A stretch of 64,000 bases of DNA from Veillonellaceae bacterium SB90 (GTDB taxonomy: Bacteria; Bacillota; Negativicutes; Selenomonadales; Selenomonadaceae). The notes beneath the pieces were generated by a model. It had not been told where the DNA came from, searched no databases, and saw only the letters and a list, made by a program, of their open reading frames with translations. Shown piece by piece: positions 1 through 6,911 of the stretch. Each line of letters opens with the position of its first letter. The first letter of the stretch is position 1. The DNA lies in NCBI GenBank assembly GCA_902364065.1, contig CABJCJ010000012.1, forward strand, positions 1-64,000. The letters run 5' to 3'. A program made the position numbers and the translations under genes.

Positions 1-62
1 TGCGATTTTATTGTGCTTCAAAAAGCTGTAAACTGCTGTAACAGAACATACAACAACAGACA

Positions 63-110
63 AAAAATAAGCTATCGCACAAAAATTTCTTAATACGACA
101 GCTTATTTTT
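63..110 (-). terminator. AT-rich inverted repeat, possible terminator
   Basis: An 11-bp inverted repeat (AAAAATAAGCT at 63-73, AGCTTATTTTT at 100-110) lies just past the stop of the AAA+ ATPase gene. Read leftward it ends in a T-rich arm, so it could end that transcript. The stem is AT-only apart from two pairs, so it is weak. Nothing else is recognisable in 1-141. Confidence 0.4.
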
Positions 111-141
111 CGAGAAGATAACGGTATAAAGATTGTCGAAT

Positions 142-1221
142 TCAATGAGCTTGAAAACACCTTTTCATATCTACTTCCGTAAGCGTAGACAAATCCTGTG
201 GAAGTGTTTCTAATCCCATCAAGCGGTTGGCCTGCAAAGCCACTGCTTTTTCAAAAATATTGCGGATAGTTCGGGCATTACCAAATGTATCATCTTTATT
301 TTCTATCAGTTTAGCAATGTGCTCCTTCAACAAGGTTTTGCCTTTATCCGTAATATGATAAGCATATTGTTTGCAAATGAATTCAAAAATATCAATGAGT
401 TCATCGACAGAATAGTCTTTAAAGGGGATATATTTACTAAATCGAGAAGACAACCCCGGGTTCGTATCAATGAACTGTTTCATCAATTCAGGATATCCTG
501 CCACGATGACAACTAGATTCCCGCGATTATCTTCCATTAATTTGAGCAACGTATCAATGGCTTCTTGTCCATAGCTATCGTCAGTCGCCAATGAATAAGC
601 TTCATCGACAAAAAGGACGCCGCCAATAGCCTGTTTGACAACTTTTTCCGTTTTCAATGCCGTTTGCCCGACATATCCGGCCACTAATCCCGCCCGATTG
701 GTTTCGACAAGATGCCCTTTTGACAAAAAGCCAAGCTCAAACAAAATCTTTCCCATCAATCGGGCTACCGTCGTTTTCCCTGTTCCGGGATTCCCTGTAA
801 ATACCATGTGCAATGAAATATTAGGAACTTCCAATCCTTGCCGGCTTCGTAAGCCTTGAATTTTCACAAAATTAATCAAACTATTCAGTTCTTTTTTGAC
901 ATCCAGCAATCCGATTAACGAATTCAATTCATCCATGTATTGCCGCAGTTTAGGCGATTCTGATTCAGTCGTATAAGAAGTTTTAAAAACGGCTTTTTCT
1001 GGTTTGCCATTAGCCCATCGGCCTTTATAAATTTCCCGTCCAGCTTCGTCGTATAAAACGCCTTCCCCGTCGTATAATCCATTCACCCAGTATCCATCGT
1101 ACTGTAAATTGCCATTTTCATAATAGGATTTGCCACGGCCGTTTAATTTTCCATCTGTAAAAAAACCTTCATACTTAGGATATCCATTAGGATACAAAAC
1201 TTCTTTGTATTTTGAAAACAT
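142..1221 (-). CDS. MORN-repeat/CbbX-type AAA+ ATPase
   Basis: A 359-residue ATPase of the CbbX/SpoVK/EccA branch of AAA+ proteins with about three MORN-type repeats in front (residues 14-75, e.g. [14 protein letters not shown] and [14 protein letters not shown]). The ATPase core is complete: Walker [10 protein letters not shown] at 143-151, Walker B VLFVDEA near 202-208, sensor 1 VVIVAG near 237-242, an arginine finger in NPGLSSRF near 254-261, and a C-terminal lid with FGNARTIRN. Family members remodel protein complexes. MORN repeats usually bind membranes or proteins, so the repeats may choose the target (inference). AAGGGG precedes the ATG. It follows a small acidic gene on the same strand with a 20-nt gap. 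The region is far more AT-rich than the rest of the window, which suggests acquisition by transfer. The target is unknown. Confidence 0.85.
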   Translation of the reverse strand: MFSKYKEVLYPNGYPKYEGFFTDGKLNGRGKSYYENGNLQYDGYWVNGLYDGEGVLYDEAGREIYKGRWANGKPEKAVFKTSYTTESESPKLRQYMDELNSLIGLLDVKKELNSLINFVKIQGLRSRQGLEVPNISLHMVFTGNPGTGKTTVARLMGKILFELGFLSKGHLVETNRAGLVAGYVGQTALKTEKVVKQAIGGVLFVDEAYSLATDDSYGQEAIDTLLKLMEDNRGNLVVIVAGYPELMKQFIDTNPGLSSRFSKYIPFKDYSVDELIDIFEFICKQYAYHITDKGKTLLKEHIAKLIENKDDTFGNARTIRNIFEKAVALQANRLMGLETLPQDLSTLTEVDMKRCFQAH

Positions 1222-1241
1222 AGGAGCCCCTTACATATTAA

Positions 1242-1652
1242 TTAGTCTTCTGATTCTTCTGAGTCAGAAAAGAAAGAATCTTTTACATCTTCTACAAAGC
1301 GTCGGACTTTTTCCGTAAAATAACCTGCATATCCAGCATGGATAGTAAATCTCTTACAATCATCCAAAATCCAATCAATACTAGATTTCCCCCTTTTCGT
1401 AGCAATATAATGAACCCTGGCGACCTCAAATTTTTCGTTATCAGATATGGCCCGAGATATAAGCTGTTCAATGAAATCTAAGTTCATTTCATATATGACT
1501 AAATCGCGCAACCACATTAAATCTCTTTTGATTAGTACCATTTTATGCCAATCATTAATATCATCCAAATCATCATCATCACTCAATTTAAGTACTAAAT
1601 TGTTCGCTTCATCCACCAATGCATTCCATTCGTCAAAAAAATCTCTGGCCAT
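1242..1652 (-). CDS. Small acidic protein of unknown function
   Basis: A 136-residue protein that I do not recognise. It is acidic, with an Asp cluster (SDDDDLDDIND, about residues 24-34) and an acidic Ser/Glu/Asp C-terminus. It has no signal peptide and no membrane segment. Predicted helices dominate, with several Trp residues. GAGAGGTG sits 5 nt before the ATG. It lies immediately upstream of the MORN-AAA+ ATPase gene on the same strand, so the two are probably co-transcribed, and this protein may be the ATPase's partner or substrate (inference from position only). It is AT-rich, like its neighbour. Confidence 0.65.
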   Translation of the reverse strand: MARDFFDEWNALVDEANNLVLKLSDDDDLDDINDWHKMVLIKRDLMWLRDLVIYEMNLDFIEQLISRAISDNEKFEVARVHYIATKRGKSSIDWILDDCKRFTIHAGYAGYFTEKVRRFVEDVKDSFFSDSEESED

Positions 1653-1801
1653 AAATTACACCTCTCAACATCACTCATTCTGTAAACTTGCTTTTTCCCA
1701 CTCTTTATGTATTTTCTTGTCTAAAGCAGATGAAAACCGTACAAAAGCTGGCTTTTTATTATTTGTCTTCCACTTTTCATTTTTTCTAAATTATATCATA
1801 T

Positions 1802-2782
1802 ATGTCCCCTCCCCTACAATACATTCATAAAACTCCACCAACTACCCCAGGCGAACAGATTGCTCAGCAGATTCTCGACAACTACGACATCAAGAGCGCG
1901 GAAGACGTCCAGGACGTCCTGAAGCAGATCTTTGCCACAATCTTTGAGTCCATGCTCAAAGGTGAGATGGAAAATCATCTCGGCCATAAGAATCATGAGC
2001 GGTCTGAAGATGGCGGCAATGTACGGAATGGCTACTCATCCAAGAGGCTCAAGACATCTCTGGGCGAAGTCCCTATCCGTGTCCCCAGAGACCGCCAGAG
2101 CACGTTTGAGCCGCAGATCATCAAGAAGCACCAACGCGATGTCTCGTCCATCGAGGGCAAGGTGCTGGCGATGTATGCCCGTGGCATGAGCCAGCGTGAC
2201 ATTGCAGCGACCATCGAAGATATCTACGGTTTCCAGATGTCGCATGAGCAGATCTCTACCATCACGGACTGCGTCACAGAAGAGGTCGAAGCGTAGCGGA
2301 ACCGGCCGCTCCAGCGCTGCATCGTACACCTCATCCGCAATTCCATCCGCTACATCCCACGCAAGCAGTGGAGTGCCTTCACGAAGCAGCTGAAGCTCAT
2401 CTACGGCGCAATCAATGTCAAGCAGGCCCGTCAGGAGTTCGAGAAATTCAAGACTGACTGGCAGGCTTATCCAGGCGCAGTCAGCGTATGGGAGAACAAT
2501 TTCTCACACGTCGAGCAGCTCTACAACTACGGCAGTGCCGTACGCAAGATCATGTACACGACCAATGCCATTGAGAGCGTCAACTCGAGCTTCCGTAAGG
2601 TGACGAAGAAAGGTGCATTCCCCAATGAGGATGCCGCCTTCAAGATTTTCTACCTGCGCATCCTGGAACTCTATAAAAAATGGGAGGGGCGTCACGTTGC
2701 GAACTGGGCGATGGTCCGGAACCAGTTGCTCATGGATGATAGGATGTCACAGCTCATGCAACAATATGATGTTGCTTATTAA
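1802..2782 (+). pseudogene. IS256-family transposase, internally deleted
   Basis: The N-terminal half (to 2293) and the C-terminal part (from about 2312) of an IS256-family mutator-type transposase lie in one reading frame. They include GNVRNGYSSKRLKTSLGEV, VPRDRQSTFEPQI, the ARGMSQRDI segment, CIVHLIRNS and MYTTNAIESVNSSFRK. Two lesions are visible. One is a TAG at 2294-2296 where the family has Trp (VTEEVEAW). The other is an in-frame jump from RNRPL straight to QRCIVHLIRNS at about 2311/2312. Family members carry some 75-90 more residues there, including the first two catalytic aspartates. Total length is 326 codons against about 400 usual. The element cannot make an active transposase. 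Confidence 0.9.
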
Positions 2783-2787
2783 ATCGA

Positions 2788-2810
2788 TTTACACAAAACT
2801 CTTGACACAC
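2788..2810 (+). repeat. Right terminal end of the IS256-type element
   Basis: The stretch TTTACACAAAACTCTTGACAC (2788-2808) just after the transposase stop resembles the terminal repeats of IS256-family elements. The sequence after it continues an unrelated reading frame, which places the IS edge near 2810. I could not find the matching left repeat in 1653-1801, so the left end appears lost or rearranged. Confidence 0.5.
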
Positions 2811-3145
2811 CCGCATTCCTCGACTACATCGAGGGCAAGGCCCCGCAGGGAAAGTTTGCAGAAAGCATTGCAGAAGCCGTGGAAACGGCCAAGGAAAACA
2901 AGGAAATGAAGGTGGAATACATGACGTATTATATGGAATTGCGCCGCCGCGAAGAAAAGGGCCGTGAGGAAGGCCGTGCTGAAGGTCGTGCCGAAGGACT
3001 TGCGGAAGGGGAAGCAAAAGGTACGGTAAAGGGCCGCTGGATGATACTGATGGAACTCGTTCATGACGGTGTCATCACGATGAAAGAAGCCGCCAAGCGG
3101 GCCGGCATGACGGAAGAAGCATTCCGCAAGCTGACCACACACTGA
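2811..3145 (+). pseudogene. Rpn/PD-(D/E)XK nuclease-type protein, C-terminal remnant
   Basis: From 2813 the frame reads AFLDYIEGKAPQGKF, then AEAVETAKENKEMKVEYM, then a Glu-Gly-Arg/Ala-rich heptad stretch (GREEGRAEGRAEGLAEG), and ends AGMTEEAFRKLTTH. This is the usual C-terminus of Rpn-family (recombination-promoting nuclease, formerly 'putative transposase') proteins. The N-terminal nuclease domain is missing: the frame starts exactly at the IS edge. The gene was therefore probably cut by the IS256-type insertion. An internal ATG at 2879 exists but has no convincing ribosome site, so I treat the whole as a remnant. Confidence 0.75.
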
Positions 3146-3154
3146 TGAAGAATA

Positions 3155-3190
3155 AAAATGCAGCCATTCATTCGGGTGGCTGCATTTTTT
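3155..3190. terminator. Bidirectional terminator
   Basis: AAAATGCAGCCA, a ten-base loop, then TGGCTGCATTTTTT form a perfect stem with A- and T-runs on the two sides. It ends the Rpn remnant from the left and could also end the small leftward remnant from the right. Confidence 0.85.
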
Positions 3191-3194
3191 GATG

Positions 3195-3398
3195 TCACGC
3201 GATGCCCGGCCAGTGCTCGACGAACTGGATCTTGATGTCGGGGAAGCTGTCGACGTACTGGATCGTGAAATCCTCGCCGTAGTCCACAAACTGCCATTCG
3301 CCGATGTCGTCGGGGGATACAGTCGTCAAAATCCTGCCGCGGCATCCCCGGAGAAGGTGCCCCGAAGGGGCGAAAGAGGTCTTTGAGCTGGCGGGCAC
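3195..3398 (-). pseudogene. Unrecognised C-terminal fragment, possibly DUF6150-like
   Basis: The last 37 or so codons read leftward give a protein-like tail (IGEWQFVDYGEDFTIQYVD, then SFPDIKIQFVEHWPGIA). It has alternating hydrophobic and aromatic beta-type segments, reminiscent of the 7(1) septoil-knot proteins (DUF6150). No plausible start with a ribosome site is present. Upstream the frame runs into GC-rich low-information sequence and a dispersed repeat, so this is probably the end of a destroyed gene. The terminator at 3155-3190 sits correctly behind it. Family assignment is tentative. Confidence 0.3.
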
Positions 3399-3447
3399 GC
3401 GGTACGGGCTCGATTTTCATGGAGCAGCGAAGCGAATACATGCAGTT

Positions 3448-3492
3448 TCCCCTATCGGCCCTGCGGGCCACTTCCCCCAAAGGGGGAAGCTT
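3448..3492. repeat. Dispersed palindromic repeat, copy 1
   Basis: A 45-bp GC-rich element starting TCCCCTATCGGCCCTGCGGG and ending AAAGGGGGAAGCTT. It contains two short hairpins (GGCCCTGCGGGCC and TTCCCCCAAAGGGGGAA). A nearly identical copy lies at 30284-30327, differing by one G in the second stem. This is a REP-type intergenic repeat. The rest of 3191-3538 shows no intact gene. Confidence 0.8.
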
Positions 3493-3538
3493 CGATTCAG
3501 GCAAGACTTCCCAATAAAATCGTATCAGGAAATAATTG

Positions 3539-3587
3539 TTGACATATGCCATAAAAGGGATTATGATGCTTATAGATGACATATGTC
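3539..3587 (+). promoter_or_regulatory. Promoter and paired GACATATGYC operator of the DUF134-NifX gene
   Basis: A near-consensus sigma-70-type promoter: TTGACA at 3539-3544, 17 bp, TATGAT at 3562-3567. The sequence GACATATGCC (3541-3550) overlaps the -35 box, and GACATATGTC (3578-3587, a perfect palindrome) sits just past the expected transcript start. Two copies 37 bp apart around a promoter is the layout of a repressor site. The downstream gene encodes a helix-turn-helix protein, so autoregulation is the simplest guess (inference). Confidence 0.7.
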
Positions 3588-3615
3588 AGTAATTTGTGAA
3601 GTTGAGGTGATATGA

Positions 3616-4533
3616 ATGGGGAGATTGGCCAAGGCGCGGCGCGTTTGCGGACTGCCGGTGTATGCGCAGTTTACGCCGCAGCCGGATGACGCGAAGGCGC
3701 CCGTGCGCATGGAGGTCGAGGATTTTGAATGCATCCGCCTCATGGATTACCTCGGCATGACGCAGGAGGAATGTGCCGTGCAGATGGGCGTGGCCCGCAC
3801 GACGGTACAGGCCATCTATACGCGGGCGCGACGGCGCCTGGCGGGGGCGCTCGTCGAAGGCCGGCCGCTGGTGATTGCGGGCGGGAATTTCGAAATCTGC
3901 CCGCAGGCGGAATCCGCAGGCTGCAGGTCCTGCTGCGCACCGCTCCCCTACACCTCGGCAAATTCAGCAGCAGAGTCGGCAGTTTTTCCAGCCAGGGCGG
4001 AGGCAAATCCGGCGGATGCCCCGATGGATTCGGATGCGACAGACTCCCATATAAGGAAAGGAAGGATTTTCATGCGAGTAGCGATCCCTTACGATGAAGG
4101 ACAGGTTTTCCAGCATTTTGGCAGAAGCGAGCGGTTCAAGCTCTATGAGGTGACGGACGGGGCCATCACGGGCTCTGAAATCCTGGAAGCCAACGGGGCC
4201 GGCCACGGCGCGCTCGTCACGCTTCTCAAGCAGGAGGACGTCGAGGTGCTGATCTGCGGCGGCATCGGCGCTGGCGCACAGAACGCATTGAAGGAAGCGG
4301 GCATCCGTTTTTACGGCGGCGTGCAGGGAAGCGCAGACGAAGCAGCCGCCGATTTCCTCGCGGACCGTCTCGCCTATGACCCGGCCGTTCACTGCGAACA
4401 TCATCATGGCGCGGACGAAGGACATGGCCATGGCTGCCACCACCATCACGGCGAAGGCGAGGGTCACGGCTGCCATCATCATCATGACGGCGCAGGCCAT
4501 GGTCACAGCCACGGCAGTCATCACGAAGCTTGA
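3616..4533 (+). CDS. DUF134 helix-turn-helix/NifX-type metallocluster protein fusion with His-rich tail
   Basis: A 305-residue protein in three parts. Residues 1-97 are a DUF134 (UPF0251) domain with a sigma-like HTH (MDYLGMTQEECAVQMGVART). A Cys-containing linker follows (CRSCC). Residues 153-257 form a dinitrogenase Fe-Mo cofactor (NifX/NifB) fold (MRVAIPYDEGQVFQHFGRSE, ICGGIGAGAQNAL). From about 259 to 305 there is a metal-binding tail with several His clusters (CHHHHGEGEGHGCHHHH). DUF134 and NifX proteins usually occur as neighbours, and both are linked to Fe-S or Mo/Fe cluster handling. Here they are one frame. The internal Met153 has its own strong ribosome site, so a short NifX-only product is likely too. 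GAGGTG precedes the first ATG. Role: metal-dependent regulator or metallocluster carrier (inference). Confidence 0.85.
   Translation: MGRLAKARRVCGLPVYAQFTPQPDDAKAPVRMEVEDFECIRLMDYLGMTQEECAVQMGVARTTVQAIYTRARRRLAGALVEGRPLVIAGGNFEICPQAESAGCRSCCAPLPYTSANSAAESAVFPARAEANPADAPMDSDATDSHIRKGRIFMRVAIPYDEGQVFQHFGRSERFKLYEVTDGAITGSEILEANGAGHGALVTLLKQEDVEVLICGGIGAGAQNALKEAGIRFYGGVQGSADEAAADFLADRLAYDPAVHCEHHHGADEGHGHGCHHHHGEGEGHGCHHHHDGAGHGHSHGSHHEA
4057..4074 (+). promoter_or_regulatory. Internal ribosome binding site and in-frame ATG for the NifX domain
   Basis: AAAGGAAGG lies just before the ATG at 4072, which is in frame with the larger gene (codon 153) and begins exactly at the conserved NifX-domain start MRVAIPY. 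The codons before it (SHIRKGRIF) are simply this Shine-Dalgarno read through. This is what remains if a separate nifX-like gene lost the stop codon ahead of it. Confidence 0.7.
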
Positions 4534-4547
4534 AAGGAGTGGCGGTC

Positions 4548-5153
4548 ATGAAAGCGGATTGTACCAATTGCCCGACGCATGCCTGCTACACCAGGGGCGT
4601 CAACTGCACGGGCGTCGATAAAGATACCATCCTCGCGGCGTATTCGGAGGAAGAGCGCCGGATCATGAAAGCGGCGGCTTACGTCGAGGGCACGTTTTAC
4701 AGCAACATCACGCGGCTCGAGGAAACGGCGGAGTTCGCCAAGGCGATGGGCTACCACAAACTCGGCATGGCGTTCTGCATCGGGCTGAACGCCGAGGCCC
4801 GCTACATCGCCCGGTTCTATGAAAAACAGGGCTTTGCCTTTTACAGCGTCTGCTGCAAGAACTGCAGCTTTGCCAAGAAGGAACTCGGCCTCAAGCAGGT
4901 CAAGCCGGAACTTGAACACGAGGCCATGTGCAACCCGAAGTTCCAGGCGCGTTTCCTCGCCGAAGCCGGCACGGAGCTCTTCATCTCGTGCGGGCTCTGC
5001 GTCGGCCACGACGCGCTCTTCAACGCCGCCTGCCCCGGTCCCGTCACGACGCTCGTCGTCAAGGACCGCCTGCTCGCCCACAACCCGCTCGGTGCCATCT
5101 ATTCGCGCTATTGGAAGCGCAAACTCGGCATCATGGACGAAGGCGAAGTTTGA
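4548..5153 (+). CDS. DUF1847 Cys-rich metal-binding protein
   Basis: A 201-residue cytoplasmic protein of the DUF1847 family. Cysteines are spread as CTNCPTHACY and NCTG at the N-terminus, CCKNCSF in the middle, then CNPKF, CGLCVGHD and CPGP, consistent with an Fe-S cluster or other metal site. The family has no proven function. I start it at ATG 4548, with GAAAGGAG 9 nt upstream, because the earlier in-frame TTG (4530) lies inside that ribosome site. It begins 14 nt after the DUF134-NifX gene and shares its promoter, and it ends at a strong terminator. The pairing with NifX, and with Ric next door, suggests a role in metal or cluster handling (inference). Confidence 0.85.
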   Translation: MKADCTNCPTHACYTRGVNCTGVDKDTILAAYSEEERRIMKAAAYVEGTFYSNITRLEETAEFAKAMGYHKLGMAFCIGLNAEARYIARFYEKQGFAFYSVCCKNCSFAKKELGLKQVKPELEHEAMCNPKFQARFLAEAGTELFISCGLCVGHDALFNAACPGPVTTLVVKDRLLAHNPLGAIYSRYWKRKLGIMDEGEV

Positions 5154-5176
5154 CCAATCTCAGGCAAATACGTCAA

Positions 5177-5219
5177 AACGCCCGCCCCTGTGTCTTTGAA
5201 ACACGGGGCGGGCGTTTTT
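5177..5219. terminator. Strong intrinsic terminator
   Basis: AACGCCCGCCCCTGTGT, loop, ACACGGGGCGGGCGTT, then a T-run. It ends the DUF134-NifX/DUF1847 operon and lies between convergent genes. Confidence 0.9.
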
Positions 5220-5238
5220 CTATGCTTGTCCGGCCTTC

Positions 5239-5934
5239 TTATGCCTGTTCGGCGTACTCGGGGAAGGCGATGGAGTTTTCCTTGAAGATGTGGATGAAGA
5301 CATCATCAAAGAGCTGTTCCATAGTGGCGTACGTATGACGGAACGTCGGGCAGGCGTCTGCGGGCGGCGTGAAGTTGTCCGTGAGTTCCTGGATTTCCTT
5401 GATGATGTCGCCGGCGCCGCTGTGCTCCTGCTCCAGCTCCTCGACGAGTGCGAGCGTCTTGGCGTCGGGATGCGGATGCTGACGCATCAGCGGGAAAACG
5501 AGCTGCTCTTCCTTGGCAAAATGCTCTTCGAGCTCGGCTTTGAGGCCGGCATAGAGGTGATGGAGGCGCGTGAGCATCTCGCCGTGATGCGGGTAATGGA
5601 CGATGAGGATCTTGTTGAGATATGCTTCCGTCTCGGCCATGAGTTTGCGGTCCGTGACGTGGTGCGTGGCTTCGAGATCGTCGAGCATGTCCGTGACCTT
5701 GAGTTCCTTGAAGGATTCGATGTCTTCGTGTACGTCGCGCTGCTGCGTCTTGCGCGCCGCCACTTCATTGAGCTCCGCAAGGAATTTGTCCACGTCGAGC
5801 CCTTTCTCGCGGACCGCGATGGAAATGGCTTCGTGCCCGCCGCAGCAGTAGTCAAGATGCAGGCCGTTGAGGAACCCGATCGTGTTCGGGTGCTCTTTGA
5901 CGACATCGGCAAGTGTCATATCTTTCGTGATCAT
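5239..5934 (-). CDS. ric: Iron-sulfur cluster repair di-iron protein (Ric/ScdA/YtfE family)
   Basis: A 231-residue protein with an N-terminal ScdA/DUF542 domain (LADVVKEHPNTIGFLNGLHL, then DYCCGGHE near residue 29) and a hemerythrin-like four-helix domain holding spaced His/Glu ligands (e.g. HYPHHGEML, HLYAGLKAELEEHFAKEE, ELEQEHSGAGD). Family members restore Fe-S clusters damaged by nitric oxide or oxidation using a di-iron centre. AAAGGAAG precedes the ATG. It points toward the DUF1847 operon, separated by a shared terminator. The other metal/cluster genes nearby support an Fe-S stress theme (inference). Confidence 0.92.
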   Translation of the reverse strand: MITKDMTLADVVKEHPNTIGFLNGLHLDYCCGGHEAISIAVREKGLDVDKFLAELNEVAARKTQQRDVHEDIESFKELKVTDMLDDLEATHHVTDRKLMAETEAYLNKILIVHYPHHGEMLTRLHHLYAGLKAELEEHFAKEEQLVFPLMRQHPHPDAKTLALVEELEQEHSGAGDIIKEIQELTDNFTPPADACPTFRHTYATMEQLFDDVFIHIFKENSIAFPEYAEQA

Positions 5935-6057
5935 AGTATCGCTTCCTTTACAGATAGTACCAGTGTTGATGCTTCTTGTTGTTTTGCTGTTGTTCTTTAA
6001 GCATCTTCAGTATATCGGATGGAAGCGATGGGTTCTGTAACATTTGCTACGGAGTCC

Positions 6058-6822
6058 TTACAGATTGGCGAGGAGCATATCGCCGACCGTCGGATAGACG
6101 GCGCTGGCGGCCTCTTTCATGAAATCAGCGGCTGTTGCGACGGTGCAGCCCTTGAAATATTCGACGGCCGGCAGATCGTTGCGGTCGTCGCCGATGAAGA
6201 GGACCTGTTCCGGCTGCCAGCCCGTCGCCTGCAGCAGATGGCGCACGCCGTCACGCTTGTTGGCCTCGCGGCGGTTGAAGTCGATGTAATTGCGGTTGAT
6301 GTTGCCGACGATGCCGGGAAAGGCTTTTTTGACCTCGTGCGTCGTCGCCAGAGCTTCCTCGATTGAATCACAGCGCAGGCTGATCTGCACGACATCGGGG
6401 AGTTTCTGCGCTTCCTCAAACGAGATCAGCGGCATCTCAATAGGCAGGCCGAACGGGATATCGGCGCCCGTGTCGAGCGTGAACATGCCGCGCTCCGTCA
6501 GGATGCGCAGCGGATGATGCGTCTCGCGGAGCACGGGCATGGCGAGCATGCCGTCGCGCACGTCCGCGGGCACGACGAAACTCTGGAGGATCCTGCCAGC
6601 GCCGTCGACGATCACGCCGCCGTTGTTGCAGACGAGGTAATCGGGCCTGAGCTCCGGGTACGGCGCGAGCGCATGACGGATGAGCCCGATCCCGCGTCCC
6701 GTGCAGATGCCGAATTTATGGCCGGCTTTCTGCCAGCGCTGCACGGCCTCTATATTTTCTGCGGGAATCGGCTCCCCGTGCGGGCAAAACGTCCCGTCAA
6801 AATCCGTTGCTGCTAATTTCAT
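6058..6822 (-). CDS. HAD-superfamily (Cof/IIB type) hydrolase
   Basis: About 254 residues from the ATG at 6822, where the sequence starts in the usual way (MKLAATDFDGTFCP, HAD motif I with the two Asp). Motif II-like CTGRG follows. The Cof-type cap lies in the middle, the Lys region before KRDGVRHLL, and motif IV is GDDRNDLPAVE near the C-terminus. Likely a cytoplasmic phosphatase of sugar phosphates or a related small phosphoester. A GTG at 6861 with AAAGGTGG close by would add 13 residues (MRGRRALALPAEQ), which look unlike the family, so I prefer 6822. The ribosome site at 6822 is weak, so the start is uncertain. Confidence 0.85.
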   Translation of the reverse strand: MKLAATDFDGTFCPHGEPIPAENIEAVQRWQKAGHKFGICTGRGIGLIRHALAPYPELRPDYLVCNNGGVIVDGAGRILQSFVVPADVRDGMLAMPVLRETHHPLRILTERGMFTLDTGADIPFGLPIEMPLISFEEAQKLPDVVQISLRCDSIEEALATTHEVKKAFPGIVGNINRNYIDFNRREANKRDGVRHLLQATGWQPEQVLFIGDDRNDLPAVEYFKGCTVATAADFMKEAASAVYPTVGDMLLANL

Positions 6823-6911
6823 CTGTTCCGCGGGCAGCGCCAATGCGCGACGCCCCCGCACACCACCTTTCTTTTCCTAGCGATTCCTTATAGTATAGCA
6901 CAATCTCTCTC

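Noticed and set aside
2941..3010. Short tandem Glu-Gly-Arg/Ala coding repeats, CRISPR-like at first glance
   Set aside because: They are codon-level repeats inside the Rpn C-terminus, with no unique spacers.
4376..4530. His-rich repeat DNA near the end of the DUF134-NifX gene considered as a separate repeat locus
   Set aside because: It is simply the coding sequence of the metal-binding His tail and stays in frame to the stop.
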